Source of the DNA: Lachnospiraceae bacterium
GTDB lineage: Bacteria; Bacillota; Clostridia; Lachnospirales; Lachnospiraceae
Direction of reading: 5' to 3'
Assembly: GCA_015056975.1 (NCBI GenBank)
Contig: SVFG01000022.1
Location: 1-33,747 of the forward strand
DNA: 33,747 bases
The translations under genes were made by a program, and so were the position numbers. Under the pieces are notes generated by a model, which worked only from the letters and a program-made list of their open reading frames with translations, did no database searches and was not told where the DNA came from. Below are positions 23,431 to 30,373 of this stretch, piece by piece (positions within the stretch are counted from its first letter, which is position 1; the number at the start of each line of letters is the position of its first letter).

Positions 23431-23898
23431 CGCCTTTGGCTTGAAAACTTTGGCAAAAACATCTGCTTTATCCGTAAGTGGTGTAACAGAATGAATATAA
23501 TATTTCTGTGTTGTAGAAATATCTTTATGACCTGCAAAGTCAGAAATTATTCGGTCTGGTAAAAGTTGGCTGTCATGTAGTTCCGAAATGCAAGTTTTTC
23601 TAATTGCATGGTTTCCGCTAGGCTTACCAGAAATAATAAAGCGGTCTTTTTCATTTCTAACGCCGTTGCAACGACGAAGTACATTATTCACAACATATTC
23701 ATGCATTCTTTCGCCAGACTTACTAACAAAGATATAATCTTTATCGCTTCGCCCATTGGCTTTGTTTTCATCAAGTGCCATTTTAATATATTTTTTGGCA
23801 TCTGGTGTTAAAACCAAGGTTCTAATGCCTGCGTCTGTTTTTGGGTGTTGTGCAATTCTGTATCCGTCTGCGTGTATCTTACCATTTTCATCTTTGGT
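23425..23898 (-). pseudogene. int: Tyrosine integrase, C-terminal fragment
   Basis: About 157 codons of the catalytic domain survive: PKTDAGIRTLVL, the H-x-x-R box in GNHAIRKTCISELHD, and the terminal GHKDISTTQKYYIHSV with the Tyr nucleophile. The arm-binding domain, core-binding domain and first catalytic Arg are gone, so it cannot recombine. At 23898/23899 the frame runs into the reverse complement of a Rep gene tail, so the ATG at 23925 is chimeric. Its 3' end faces att copy 1, the usual int-next-to-att layout. By inference the full enzyme inserted these elements at tRNA-Leu. Confidence 0.85.
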
Positions 23899-23951
23899 AT
23901 GAAGAGTGTGGAATTGAAACAACATATATCACGATTAAGAAGAATAAGTAA
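23899..23951 (+). pseudogene. Rep 3'-end remnant, module 2
   Basis: The last 17 codons of the Rep gene, reading EECGIETTYITIKK then a stop, are nearly identical to the end of the frame at 21976-22566 (corresponding bases 22514-22566). It is joined head-on to the truncated integrase, marking a large deletion that removed most of int and rep. Confidence 0.8.
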
Positions 23952-23958
23952 AAAGTGT

Positions 23959-23986
23959 TTATACATGTTGGAAACAATGATATAAT
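23959..23986 (+). promoter_or_regulatory. Module promoter 2 (drives DHFR)
   Basis: TTATAC (23959-23964), a 16-bp spacer containing ATGTTGGAAA, then TGA-TATAAT (23981-23986). The spacer and -10 are nearly identical to module promoter 1; the -35 is weaker. Confidence 0.7.
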
Positions 23987-24029
23987 GATAGGTAGACAAC
24001 GATGAGTTTAGGTTTGTGGAGGATAAGGT

Positions 24030-24497
24030 ATGATTGCTCTAATCGTGGCTTTTGCCAAAAATCAAGTAATTGGCAATAATGGTTGCATTCCCTGGAAAAT
24101 AAAAGGAGAACAAAAACGGTTTAAGGAACTGACAACCGAAAATGTGGTTATTATGGGGAGACGTTCTTATGAAGAGATAGGAAAGCCATTACCAAATAGA
24201 ACAACAATTGTTATATCTAATACTAAAAATTTTAATGGAGAAAATTGTTTTACTGCAAAAACGTTAAAAGAAGCAATTGAATTAGCAGGAGATAAAGATA
24301 TATATATTTCAGGTGGTGCAAAGTTATATGAAGAAGCATTGCCACTAGTTGAAAAAATGTATATTACTGAAATTGACTGTGATATTAACGGAGATACATT
24401 TTTTCCGCCTTTTGATAAAGAGCAGTTCATAAAAGAAATTGATGAACGATATGAGGGTGAAATTCCTTACACCTATGTAACATACACAAGGAAGTAA
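24030..24497 (+). CDS. dfr: Dihydrofolate reductase, DfrF/DfrA-like (passenger 2)
   Basis: This complete 155-residue DHFR reduces dihydrofolate with NADPH. Visible landmarks are MIALIVAFAKNQVIGNNG, IPWKIKGEQKRFKELT, VVIMGRRSYEEIG, LPNRTTIVIS and the NADPH loop YISGGAKLYEEALP. The acidic active-site residue is E27 in a KGEQ context, where chromosomal enzymes usually have Asp. IPWxxKGEQ is shared, from memory, by acquired trimethoprim-resistance enzymes such as DfrA1 and DfrF, and the whole chain reads closest to DfrF. It may therefore confer trimethoprim resistance; this is inference. GGAGG precedes the ATG. It is an island passenger, not part of a folate operon: no thyA lies beside it. Confidence 0.88.
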   Translation: MIALIVAFAKNQVIGNNGCIPWKIKGEQKRFKELTTENVVIMGRRSYEEIGKPLPNRTTIVISNTKNFNGENCFTAKTLKEAIELAGDKDIYISGGAKLYEEALPLVEKMYITEIDCDINGDTFFPPFDKEQFIKEIDERYEGEIPYTYVTYTRK

Positions 24498-24512
24498 ATT
24501 CTATATTTTCTT

Positions 24513-24626
24513 AAGGTCATGCGGAAGTTTTGTTACACTTTTGTTACACTTGCAGATGATGTGCTGAAAAGCCCTTTCTATCGTAGTTTTTTGAGGTACA
24601 AATTCATTCAAGTCCCATCTTCCGCA
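24513..24626 (+). repeat. Conserved att segment, copy 2
   Basis: About 114 bp and near-identical to 23236-23347. It includes paired TTGTTACAC repeats 11 bp apart (24530, 24541) and the exact 20-bp tRNA end at 24607-24626. It follows the DHFR stop by 15 bp. The gene-free stretch 24498-24852 (355 bp) holds this segment, a terminator copy, a Rep remnant and a promoter. Confidence 0.85.
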
Positions 24627-24669
24627 CGAAAAAGGAAATAAGCAGGTCGATGACCTGCTTATTTCTTTT
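24627..24669. terminator. Second copy of the tRNA-Leu terminator
   Basis: GAAATAAGCAGGTC-GAT-GACCTGCTTATTTC followed by TTTT repeats the hairpin found right after the tRNA. Here it follows att copy 2, and may be the original chromosomal tRNA terminator displaced by insertions, or a copy carried by an element. Confidence 0.85.
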
Positions 24670-24704
24670 CCGCTGAAAAAATAATCTGTGATGAAAATAG
24701 CATT

Positions 24705-24794
24705 CTATTTGCATGGCAAGAACCTAGCCAAGAAACGCTGTTTGAAGAAGATTTGAAATTTATGGAGTTGCTTCTTACCGAGAATAAAATTTGA
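24705..24794 (+). pseudogene. Rep 3'-end remnant, module 3
   Basis: Matches bases from about 22392 onward of the module 1 Rep frame (…AAGAACCTAGCCAAG…GAAGAAGATTTGAAATTT…). A 10-bp deletion shifts the frame. A further ~82-bp deletion has collapsed between two AGAATAAAA repeats, so the frame ends just before the module promoter. Confidence 0.7.
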
Positions 24795-24822
24795 TTGCTC
24801 ATGTTGAAAAGAATGGTATAAT
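24795..24822 (+). promoter_or_regulatory. Module promoter 3 (drives GNAT 2)
   Basis: TTGCTC (24795-24800), a 16-bp spacer containing ATGTTGAAAA, then TGG-TATAAT (24817-24822). The -35 and spacing equal module promoter 1, although the Rep coding sequence before it is mostly lost. Confidence 0.8.
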
Positions 24823-24852
24823 AAAGACAAGTTTGATTTTACGGAGGTTGTG

Positions 24853-25281
24853 ATGGTAAGGATAGCGACTGTAGTTGACGCTGAACAATTAAGTGTTTTA
24901 AATGAAGAGTTTAACGGTGAAGGCGAAACAACCATTGAGAATATAAAAGATTCGCTTCAAGACAATAAACAGGAGGTTGTAATTGTAGATGAGGAAAGCG
25001 GAGTATTAACCGGTTTTGTTTGTGTCCAGTTAAAAAGATCCTTTTGTTATGATGATTATATGCCTGAAATTACGGAAGTATATGTTAATCCTAAATTCAG
25101 AAAAAAGGGAATTGCAAGCAAAATGATTGGTTTCGCAGAGGAGTATTGTGCAAAGAATTATCCTCTTCATAAATACGAACTTCTTACGGGAACTGAAAAC
25201 ACTGTTGCACAGTCTGTGTACAGTAAATTAGGATATACAGATGATAAAGAGCTTCATTTATCAAAGCGAATAAAGCGTTAG
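24853..25281 (+). CDS. GNAT N-acetyltransferase (passenger 3)
   Basis: This 142-residue single-domain GNAT reads MVRIATVVDAEQLSVLNEEF at the start. It has ITEVYVNPKFRKKGIASKMI (beta-4 and the acetyl-CoA loop R/QxxGxA) and NTVAQSVYSKLGY (C-terminal core). It is not closely similar to passenger 1, so the two were acquired separately. Its small size and ITEVYV core resemble small-molecule acetyltransferases, but no substrate can be named. ATG 24853 is 5 bp after ACGGAGG; a GTG one codon earlier is the alternative. The next gene starts 11 bp after the stop, so they may be co-transcribed. Confidence 0.82.
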   Translation: MVRIATVVDAEQLSVLNEEFNGEGETTIENIKDSLQDNKQEVVIVDEESGVLTGFVCVQLKRSFCYDDYMPEITEVYVNPKFRKKGIASKMIGFAEEYCAKNYPLHKYELLTGTENTVAQSVYSKLGYTDDKELHLSKRIKR

Positions 25282-25292
25282 GAGTCTGACTT

Positions 25293-26327
25293 ATGAGAAT
25301 TATTTTTGTACGCCACGGACACCCAAATTATGCTAAAGATTGTTTGGCGGAACTGGGACATAAGCATGCGGTTGCTGTTGCAGAGCGCCTTAAGGATGAA
25401 GGCATCGAGGAAATCTATTCTTCCACCTGCGGGCGCGCTTATGAAACAGCAGGCTATGTAGCAAAAGAATACAATCTTCCCATTATAAAATGCGAATTCA
25501 TGCGTGAGATTTCCTGGGGCTCCATAAATGGAGAGCCTTTATTTAACGATGGACACCCTTGGTCTACCGTAGACAATATGGTTGCAAACGGAGAAAATGT
25601 CTGGGATTATGATTGGGCTTCAAAGGCACCTTTCGCAAACAATAAAATGGTTGGTTGTGTGGAAAATATAGCAATCGCCTTAGATAAATGGTTAGAAACG
25701 CTGGGATACAAAAGAGAGGGGTTATATTATAGAGTAATGGAAGGGATTAATACTCAAAAGACCATTGCTGCTTTTGGGCATGGTGGAGCGGGCTCCGCAA
25801 TTTTATGTCACTTATTTAATCTTCCGTACCCTTTTGTATGTACTACCTTTGGTCAGGATTACACCGGTATTACCATTGTAACCCTATCTGATACACCCGG
25901 AGCACTTGTTAAACCGTCTATTGAAATAATGAACGACGCAAGACATATAAAAGATTTACAAATTGAGAATGTGTTTGGCAATTCAGAATGCTTAAATTGT
26001 AAAGAATTACAAAATGATATGTTAAACGCTGAAAAAGACCCTCATAGTATGTTAATTCCGACCTATGAGAAGCTAAAGCGCATGTATGAAAGCAATAAGC
26101 TTAAGCTGGTTATCTCGGATTGTTCTTTTGAGCATTTTATGCAGGAAGTGGCTGAAGAAAGGCATTATACCTATCAGGCATATCTTCAGTGTCCGGAATG
26201 TAAAGCGTTCTTTCATCTGGGAGTATGTGTGAGAGGAACTCCCATATATGAGGTGACAAATTGTCCTCCCGATATGGAGAAATTCATAGACATTGCTAAG
26301 CAGGATGGAAAGGTGATTTATCGGTGA
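25293..26327 (+). CDS. Histidine phosphatase-like protein with Cys-containing C-terminal extension
   Basis: This 344-residue protein has a histidine phosphatase domain at about 1-215. IIFVRHGHPNYA supplies the RHG with phospho-acceptor H8, IYSSTCGRAYETA carries the phosphate-binding Arg, FMREISWG the candidate acid, and FGHGGAGSAI the second His. Residues about 250-344 form an added domain that I do not recognise. It contains LQCPECKAFFHLGVC, a possible metal-binding cluster. Typical single-domain members are near 200 residues. The gene lies 11 bp after passenger 3 and 34 bp before the zinc-ribbon gene. Composition is nearer the host than the modules before it. The substrate is unknown. Confidence 0.75.
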   Translation: MRIIFVRHGHPNYAKDCLAELGHKHAVAVAERLKDEGIEEIYSSTCGRAYETAGYVAKEYNLPIIKCEFMREISWGSINGEPLFNDGHPWSTVDNMVANGENVWDYDWASKAPFANNKMVGCVENIAIALDKWLETLGYKREGLYYRVMEGINTQKTIAAFGHGGAGSAILCHLFNLPYPFVCTTFGQDYTGITIVTLSDTPGALVKPSIEIMNDARHIKDLQIENVFGNSECLNCKELQNDMLNAEKDPHSMLIPTYEKLKRMYESNKLKLVISDCSFEHFMQEVAEERHYTYQAYLQCPECKAFFHLGVCVRGTPIYEVTNCPPDMEKFIDIAKQDGKVIYR

Positions 26328-26361
26328 AAAGGGAACTAAGGAATTTAGCGGAGGAATAGGG

Positions 26362-27174
26362 ATGGCTTTTGTAGCAGCAATTTGTACACAATGCGGAGCG
26401 CAAATAGAGATGGACGATACATACGAGACCGGTATATGTAAGCATTGTGGAACAACATTTGTAGTTGATAAGGCGGCAAATGAATTAGAGCAACTGATAA
26501 GAATGGCAGAGGGATTGCAACAACTAGGTGAATATGAGAAAGCATTGGAGAAATATCAGAAGATAACCGAAAAATACCCTCAGGATGTCCGTGGATGGCT
26601 TGGATGTGTATATAATTATTCAGATGGCACTTTCATACAAGAGCCCGGTGGCTGGGATGCAGAGTGGCTTGATAAAGAGCCTTTTTCGGTTTGGTATCAA
26701 AAGGCATATCTATTAGCGGAGGATGACACCAGACTGAAACTTTCCCAAAGGAAAGAAACCTATGCGGATGTTGTAAAAAGAAATTGGGAAAGATTTAAGT
26801 CTGTATTATCGTTTGCATCATTCAAGCAGTTCATTGGGAACAAGGTATTTGGTTGTGGATTAAGTGCTATAACAGAAAAAATATATATGTCTCAAGGCAG
26901 ATTGTATATTGTAATTTATTATTATTTGAACCGTTCAACTTCATATGTCAGATTTGAGATAACCGATATGGACTTAAATGGTAATCTGAGTGTGCGGGTT
27001 GATAAATCATTTGCGGACACATCTTTTTTGGGTGATAATGCATATGCAAGAAAGCAAAAAAGGGACTGGGTCAGGAATGCAGAGAATAGTCAATTAAAAG
27101 TACATGTTTATGATGATGGCATGTTGAAAATGTATATTAACGGGTATTTGACAGATTTTAGGGAAGTGGAGTAG
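26362..27174 (+). CDS. Zinc-ribbon/TPR-like protein of unknown function
   Basis: This 270-residue protein begins with a four-cysteine zinc ribbon, CTQCG and CKHCG (residues about 8-31). A TPR-like repeat follows (MAEGLQQLGEYEKALEKYQKI, then a second helix pair at about 48-85). The C-terminal half (about 130-270) is a beta-rich domain I do not recognise. No signal peptide or membrane helix is visible, so it is probably cytoplasmic. GGAGG precedes the ATG. It is co-directional with the phosphatase (34 bp before) and the deaminase (21 bp after). No function is proposed. Confidence 0.7.
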   Translation: MAFVAAICTQCGAQIEMDDTYETGICKHCGTTFVVDKAANELEQLIRMAEGLQQLGEYEKALEKYQKITEKYPQDVRGWLGCVYNYSDGTFIQEPGGWDAEWLDKEPFSVWYQKAYLLAEDDTRLKLSQRKETYADVVKRNWERFKSVLSFASFKQFIGNKVFGCGLSAITEKIYMSQGRLYIVIYYYLNRSTSYVRFEITDMDLNGNLSVRVDKSFADTSFLGDNAYARKQKRDWVRNAENSQLKVHVYDDGMLKMYINGYLTDFREVE

Positions 27175-27195
27175 GTTACAAGGAGGGGAGATATT

Positions 27196-27822
27196 GTGAA
27201 GTACAGCGAATTACCAAAACAGTGGAAAAGGATTTTTGATTTGGAATGGCAGTCGGTTTGTGAGGGAAGTAAGGCTATTGCTGCGGTGATTGTAGATGAA
27301 AACGGTGAGATTGTCTCGGAGGGCAGGAATCAGATTTCGGAGTGTACGGTTCCCAACCCTGCTACGGCACATGCGGAGACGGAGGCTATCAGAAATCTGG
27401 ATGTGAGCAAATACCCGAACCCGAAGGCCTATACGCTGTACGCGGGCTTAGAGCCGTGCATTATGTGCATGGGTACCTTGGTAATGGGGCATATCCGCAA
27501 GGTGGTTATTGCAGCAAGGGATGATTACGGCGGAGCCATGTACCTGATTGGGAAGAGTGCCTTTGCAAAGAGTAAAGGGATTGAAATCACGTGGCTGGAT
27601 AATGAATTAGGTGATATGCAGAGGGCTTTCCAGACAATACGGGAACTGCTATATAATCATGATGAACACAGAAGAAAGCTGATGTTATTGGATTTCTCGG
27701 TCTACAATAAAAGAGGCGTGGAGGCAGCAGTGAAGCTTGTGGAAGAAGGCTTCTTTGAAAAGCGGAAACTTTTCGATATCACTGCGCAGGAAGTGTTTGA
27801 TGCGCTATTTGAAAGGATGTAA
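27196..27822 (+). CDS. CMP/dCMP-type zinc deaminase
   Basis: This 208-residue protein carries the deaminase zinc site: H59 and E61 in TAHAETEAI, and C88 and C91 in LEPCIMCMG. It hydrolytically deaminates a nucleoside, base or related amine; the layout resembles guanine and tRNA-adenosine deaminases (TadA/GuaD). The usual domain is about 150 residues. A C-terminal extension of about 55 residues (LDFSVYNKRGVEAAVKL… to the end) is extra. The start is GTG at 27196 after AGGAGGGG. It precedes the YdcF-like gene by 12 bp. This is unlikely to be the housekeeping TadA given the extension, but that is not proven. Confidence 0.8.
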   Translation: MKYSELPKQWKRIFDLEWQSVCEGSKAIAAVIVDENGEIVSEGRNQISECTVPNPATAHAETEAIRNLDVSKYPNPKAYTLYAGLEPCIMCMGTLVMGHIRKVVIAARDDYGGAMYLIGKSAFAKSKGIEITWLDNELGDMQRAFQTIRELLYNHDEHRRKLMLLDFSVYNKRGVEAAVKLVEEGFFEKRKLFDITAQEVFDALFERM

Positions 27823-27834
27823 TTATAGAACGAA

Positions 27835-28440
27835 ATGTGGGTATCTGAAATAACAGAAGAAAACTTAACAGAGGAATTAATAGATAAATTACTTTATGAC
27901 GGTCTGGAAGACACTGGAGAAGATGTTGATTGTATCATTGTTCTCGGAAGTATCAAGGCTCCTAAGTATCGGGTGCCAGTAGCGGTAAAGGCCTATCTGG
28001 CAGGGCGCGCAGACAAAATTATGCTGTGTGGCGGTGCGGTGAGAGATTTTCCTGATGGGGAAGATACGGAATACGGTCATATGCTCAAAATGGCATTGGA
28101 ACTTGGTGTACCGAAAGAGGATATTATTTTGGAGACAACCTCCATGAGTACTGTGGAAAATCTTCTTTGTGCACTGGTGGAGCTACAGCGAACATTTTGG
28201 TTAAACAGAGTAAAGAAGGTGCTTTTGGTTACAACTACTTATCACATGAGGCGCAGCCTGGCAATTGCAAGGTATCTGTTTCCGGCACATATTGAGATTA
28301 TCCCTTGTCCTGCGGCTGATGATAATACCAACAGGGATAACTGGATGAATACTCCTAAGGGCAGACAAAGAGCTGTAGCGGAAGCGCTGAATATTGTAAA
28401 CTGTGTTAAAAACGGTGTGTTTCCGGATTTTGAGATATAG
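27835..28440 (+). CDS. YdcF-like (DUF218) protein
   Basis: This 201-residue protein shows the DUF218 pattern: DCIIVLGS, then KIMLCGGAVR, EYGHMLKMALELGVPKEDIILE, STVENL, and VLLVTTTYHMRRSLAIARYLFP. The fold is Rossmann-like. Relatives include the vancomycin-sensitivity protein SanA and E. coli YdcF, which binds S-adenosylmethionine; no enzyme activity is settled. Most family members have membrane helices before the domain, but this one has none and is cytoplasmic. It has a weak RBS and a 12-bp gap from the deaminase, suggesting translational coupling. No terminator is evident after it. Confidence 0.8.
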   Translation: MWVSEITEENLTEELIDKLLYDGLEDTGEDVDCIIVLGSIKAPKYRVPVAVKAYLAGRADKIMLCGGAVRDFPDGEDTEYGHMLKMALELGVPKEDIILETTSMSTVENLLCALVELQRTFWLNRVKKVLLVTTTYHMRRSLAIARYLFPAHIEIIPCPAADDNTNRDNWMNTPKGRQRAVAEALNIVNCVKNGVFPDFEI

Positions 28441-28570
28441 ATACTGCAAATGGCAATAATCGCACAGTGCCCACCAAATTCTTAGGGCGCGAATTTAAAA
28501 TCTAGGAAATTTTTGCATATCTTGCCTTTTTGAGGAGCACATCTTGCTATAAAATACAATTCATTTTTGG

Positions 28571-28599
28571 TTGTAAAAACGACTAAAATATGCTACAAT
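28571..28599 (+). promoter_or_regulatory. Promoter of the esterase gene
   Basis: TTGTAA (28571-28576), a 17-bp spacer and TGC-TACAAT (28594-28599), an extended -10, lie 44 bp before the ATG. The rest of 28441-28570 shows nothing clear. Confidence 0.65.
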
Positions 28600-28643
28600 G
28601 AAAAGGATGAAAAATAACTAAATTATAGATTAGGAGGGTTATT

Positions 28644-30239
28644 ATGGCAATGACAAAAAGACCTGCTGTCAGCACAATGGCTGATGGTGGAAAGTATTGG
28701 GAGTATGAGTATGAGAAGTTTTATCTCAAGACATACGTACCTGCAACAGATATCGACGGACAGGTAGTGAATTATACATTCCGTGCACCTTTACTTCTGG
28801 TATTTGAAGAGAACAGACAGAGCATGGATGAAGCAATTGCTTTCGCTAAGGAGAGCGGACTTGCTGATATCGCATCCGCAGTGGATTCCAGCGTATTGTT
28901 TATTTATCCTACCAATGAGGGTGGCTGGAAGAATGCTCCCGAAGATTTGTATGCAGCAATTATTTCCGAAGTTAAGATGAATCCTTATTACTCTGACGGT
29001 ATTGTAGAGATTACAGATTTCTTTACCCGCGAGTTCAAGGGATGCTTTATCAGAGGAGCTATCTTTAGAGCTGATATTTACAGCTACGGCAAATCTGCAG
29101 ACTATGTTGCAAAGAACCTGCTTAAGACCTTACAGGGTGAGTATCTGTGGGGCCCCGGAGAGATTACACCCGCTATGTGCTCCATGCAGAACTTAAGTGT
29201 TATCCCTACTGTTGAGCGTACCGATATCGGTATCTTAAGCGTGGGTAACTCTGATGAAGTGAATGCAGCGTTTAAGGATTGCACCAATCTGCTTGTGAAG
29301 GATGAAGCTGATTATAAGGCTGATTTCAAAGCATTTGTTCGCAAGTTTAAGATGTGGTGCGGTAATATGGAGATTGAGCCTGATTTCGAAGAGATGAATA
29401 TGACCGAGGAGACAGGCTGTGTAGTTGTTAAGACTTCACCTGACAACAGAGGCAGGTACAAGGATGATGCAGAGCATAAGGTAGGCTATTTCGCTTACTA
29501 CAATAATGACCTGTTTGATAACGGACCGGCACCTTTGCTTCTCGGCTTCCACGGCGGCGGAGATTCCACCATGTACTTAACCTTTGTATCCGGTTGGTAC
29601 GAGATTGCTCACAGATACAATTTCCTTTATGTGCCCATTGAGAATCATCAGGATGTAACCGCTACAGAGGCTATTGAGGTTCTTGAGAGCTTAAAGAAGC
29701 GTTACAATATTGATGAGAGTCGTATTTATGCGACAGGCTTCTCCATGGGTAGCGGAAAGACCTGGAACATGTTCGAAGAGTATCCTGAGATTTTTGCAGG
29801 AATTGCACCCGCAAGTGCATTGTTCCCTGTAAAGAGCAATCCGATGTTCCCTTCCGGCAATGAAAACAAGAACATGACAGTGTCTGTACCTATTTTCTAT
29901 TCCGGCGGTGAGAAGTCCCATGTGCCCGAGTTACCTTTCCAGGCAGAGTCCGGTCTTGAGAGAATTCAGTATTGTGCAGAGGTTAACAAGCTGAACAAGA
30001 AATTTGATGTTAACTTCGCTGATAAGGAGAACTGGGTTGACCGTGTTTGGGGTATTGAGGCTGACCGCGTGGAGACGATTCATGATGACTCCAGAGACAG
30101 TGACCTGATTATTCACTACTTTGACAGTGAAGACGGTGTTTGCAGAACTGCTTTTGCAAACATTCCCCAGCAGGTACATGAGTCCAGACATCATACCAAT
30201 GAGCATGCTTGGAAGTTCATTTCACAGTTTACCAGATAA
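28644..30239 (+). CDS. Alpha/beta-hydrolase esterase, two-domain
   Basis: This 531-residue cytoplasmic protein has a C-terminal esterase domain (about 270-531) of the PHB-depolymerase/feruloyl-esterase type. [12 protein letters not shown] supplies the oxyanion region, [20 protein letters not shown] the nucleophile elbow with S367, and [12 protein letters not shown] a candidate catalytic His. The N-terminal half (about 30-230) also reads like a hydrolase core ([27 protein letters not shown]) but shows no GxSxG, so it may be a degenerate duplicate or a lid domain. GGAGGG precedes ATG 28644. It has its own promoter and a strong terminator. Deacylation of an imported oligosaccharide is possible but unproven. 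Confidence 0.75.
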   Translation: MAMTKRPAVSTMADGGKYWEYEYEKFYLKTYVPATDIDGQVVNYTFRAPLLLVFEENRQSMDEAIAFAKESGLADIASAVDSSVLFIYPTNEGGWKNAPEDLYAAIISEVKMNPYYSDGIVEITDFFTREFKGCFIRGAIFRADIYSYGKSADYVAKNLLKTLQGEYLWGPGEITPAMCSMQNLSVIPTVERTDIGILSVGNSDEVNAAFKDCTNLLVKDEADYKADFKAFVRKFKMWCGNMEIEPDFEEMNMTEETGCVVVKTSPDNRGRYKDDAEHKVGYFAYYNNDLFDNGPAPLLLGFHGGGDSTMYLTFVSGWYEIAHRYNFLYVPIENHQDVTATEAIEVLESLKKRYNIDESRIYATGFSMGSGKTWNMFEEYPEIFAGIAPASALFPVKSNPMFPSGNENKNMTVSVPIFYSGGEKSHVPELPFQAESGLERIQYCAEVNKLNKKFDVNFADKENWVDRVWGIEADRVETIHDDSRDSDLIIHYFDSEDGVCRTAFANIPQQVHESRHHTNEHAWKFISQFTR

Positions 30240-30251
30240 TATTACATATAG

Positions 30252-30289
30252 AATCCATGAGATTATTTTCAGTAATCTCATGGATTTTT
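30252..30289 (+). terminator. Strong terminator after the esterase gene
   Basis: AATCCATGAGATTA (30252-30265) pairs perfectly with TAATCTCATGGATT (30273-30286) around a 7-base loop and runs into TTTTT. Confidence 0.88.
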
Positions 30290-30300
30290 CAGTTATTTAA

Positions 30301-30329
30301 TTGAAATTTTGTGTAAAAATTGGTATGAT
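30301..30329 (+). promoter_or_regulatory. Promoter of the hybrid kinase operon
   Basis: TTGAAA (30301-30306), a 17-bp spacer and TGG-TATGAT (30324-30329), an extended -10, lie just after the esterase terminator. Confidence 0.7.
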
Positions 30330-30373
30330 AATTGTGTGATGTAACGCTATATAAACGTATGAAGAGGTGTCTT

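Larger units (their letters stand above)
21761..25281. mobile_element. Degenerate tandem integrative-element array at tRNA-Leu
   Basis: The exact tRNA 3' 20-mer recurs at 23328-23347 and 24607-24626, and its 12-base end recurs at 21911 and 21961. Between and beyond these lie Rep remnants (three), a truncated integrase (one), near-identical promoters (three), passenger genes (three) and conserved att segments (two). Base composition is clearly more AT-rich than the flanking carbohydrate genes. I infer serial integration of related small rolling-circle elements and then decay. The right boundary is uncertain: the third module has no closing att copy that I can find, so it may end at 25281 or extend into 25293-28440. 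Confidence 0.8.

Noticed and set aside
21697-25281. A true integron cassette array
   Set aside because: The passenger genes and repeated sites look integron-like, but no attC-type hairpins or IntI features are seen. The repeats match a tRNA 3' end, the integrase fragment sits beside att as in genomic islands, and each module carries Rep remnants.
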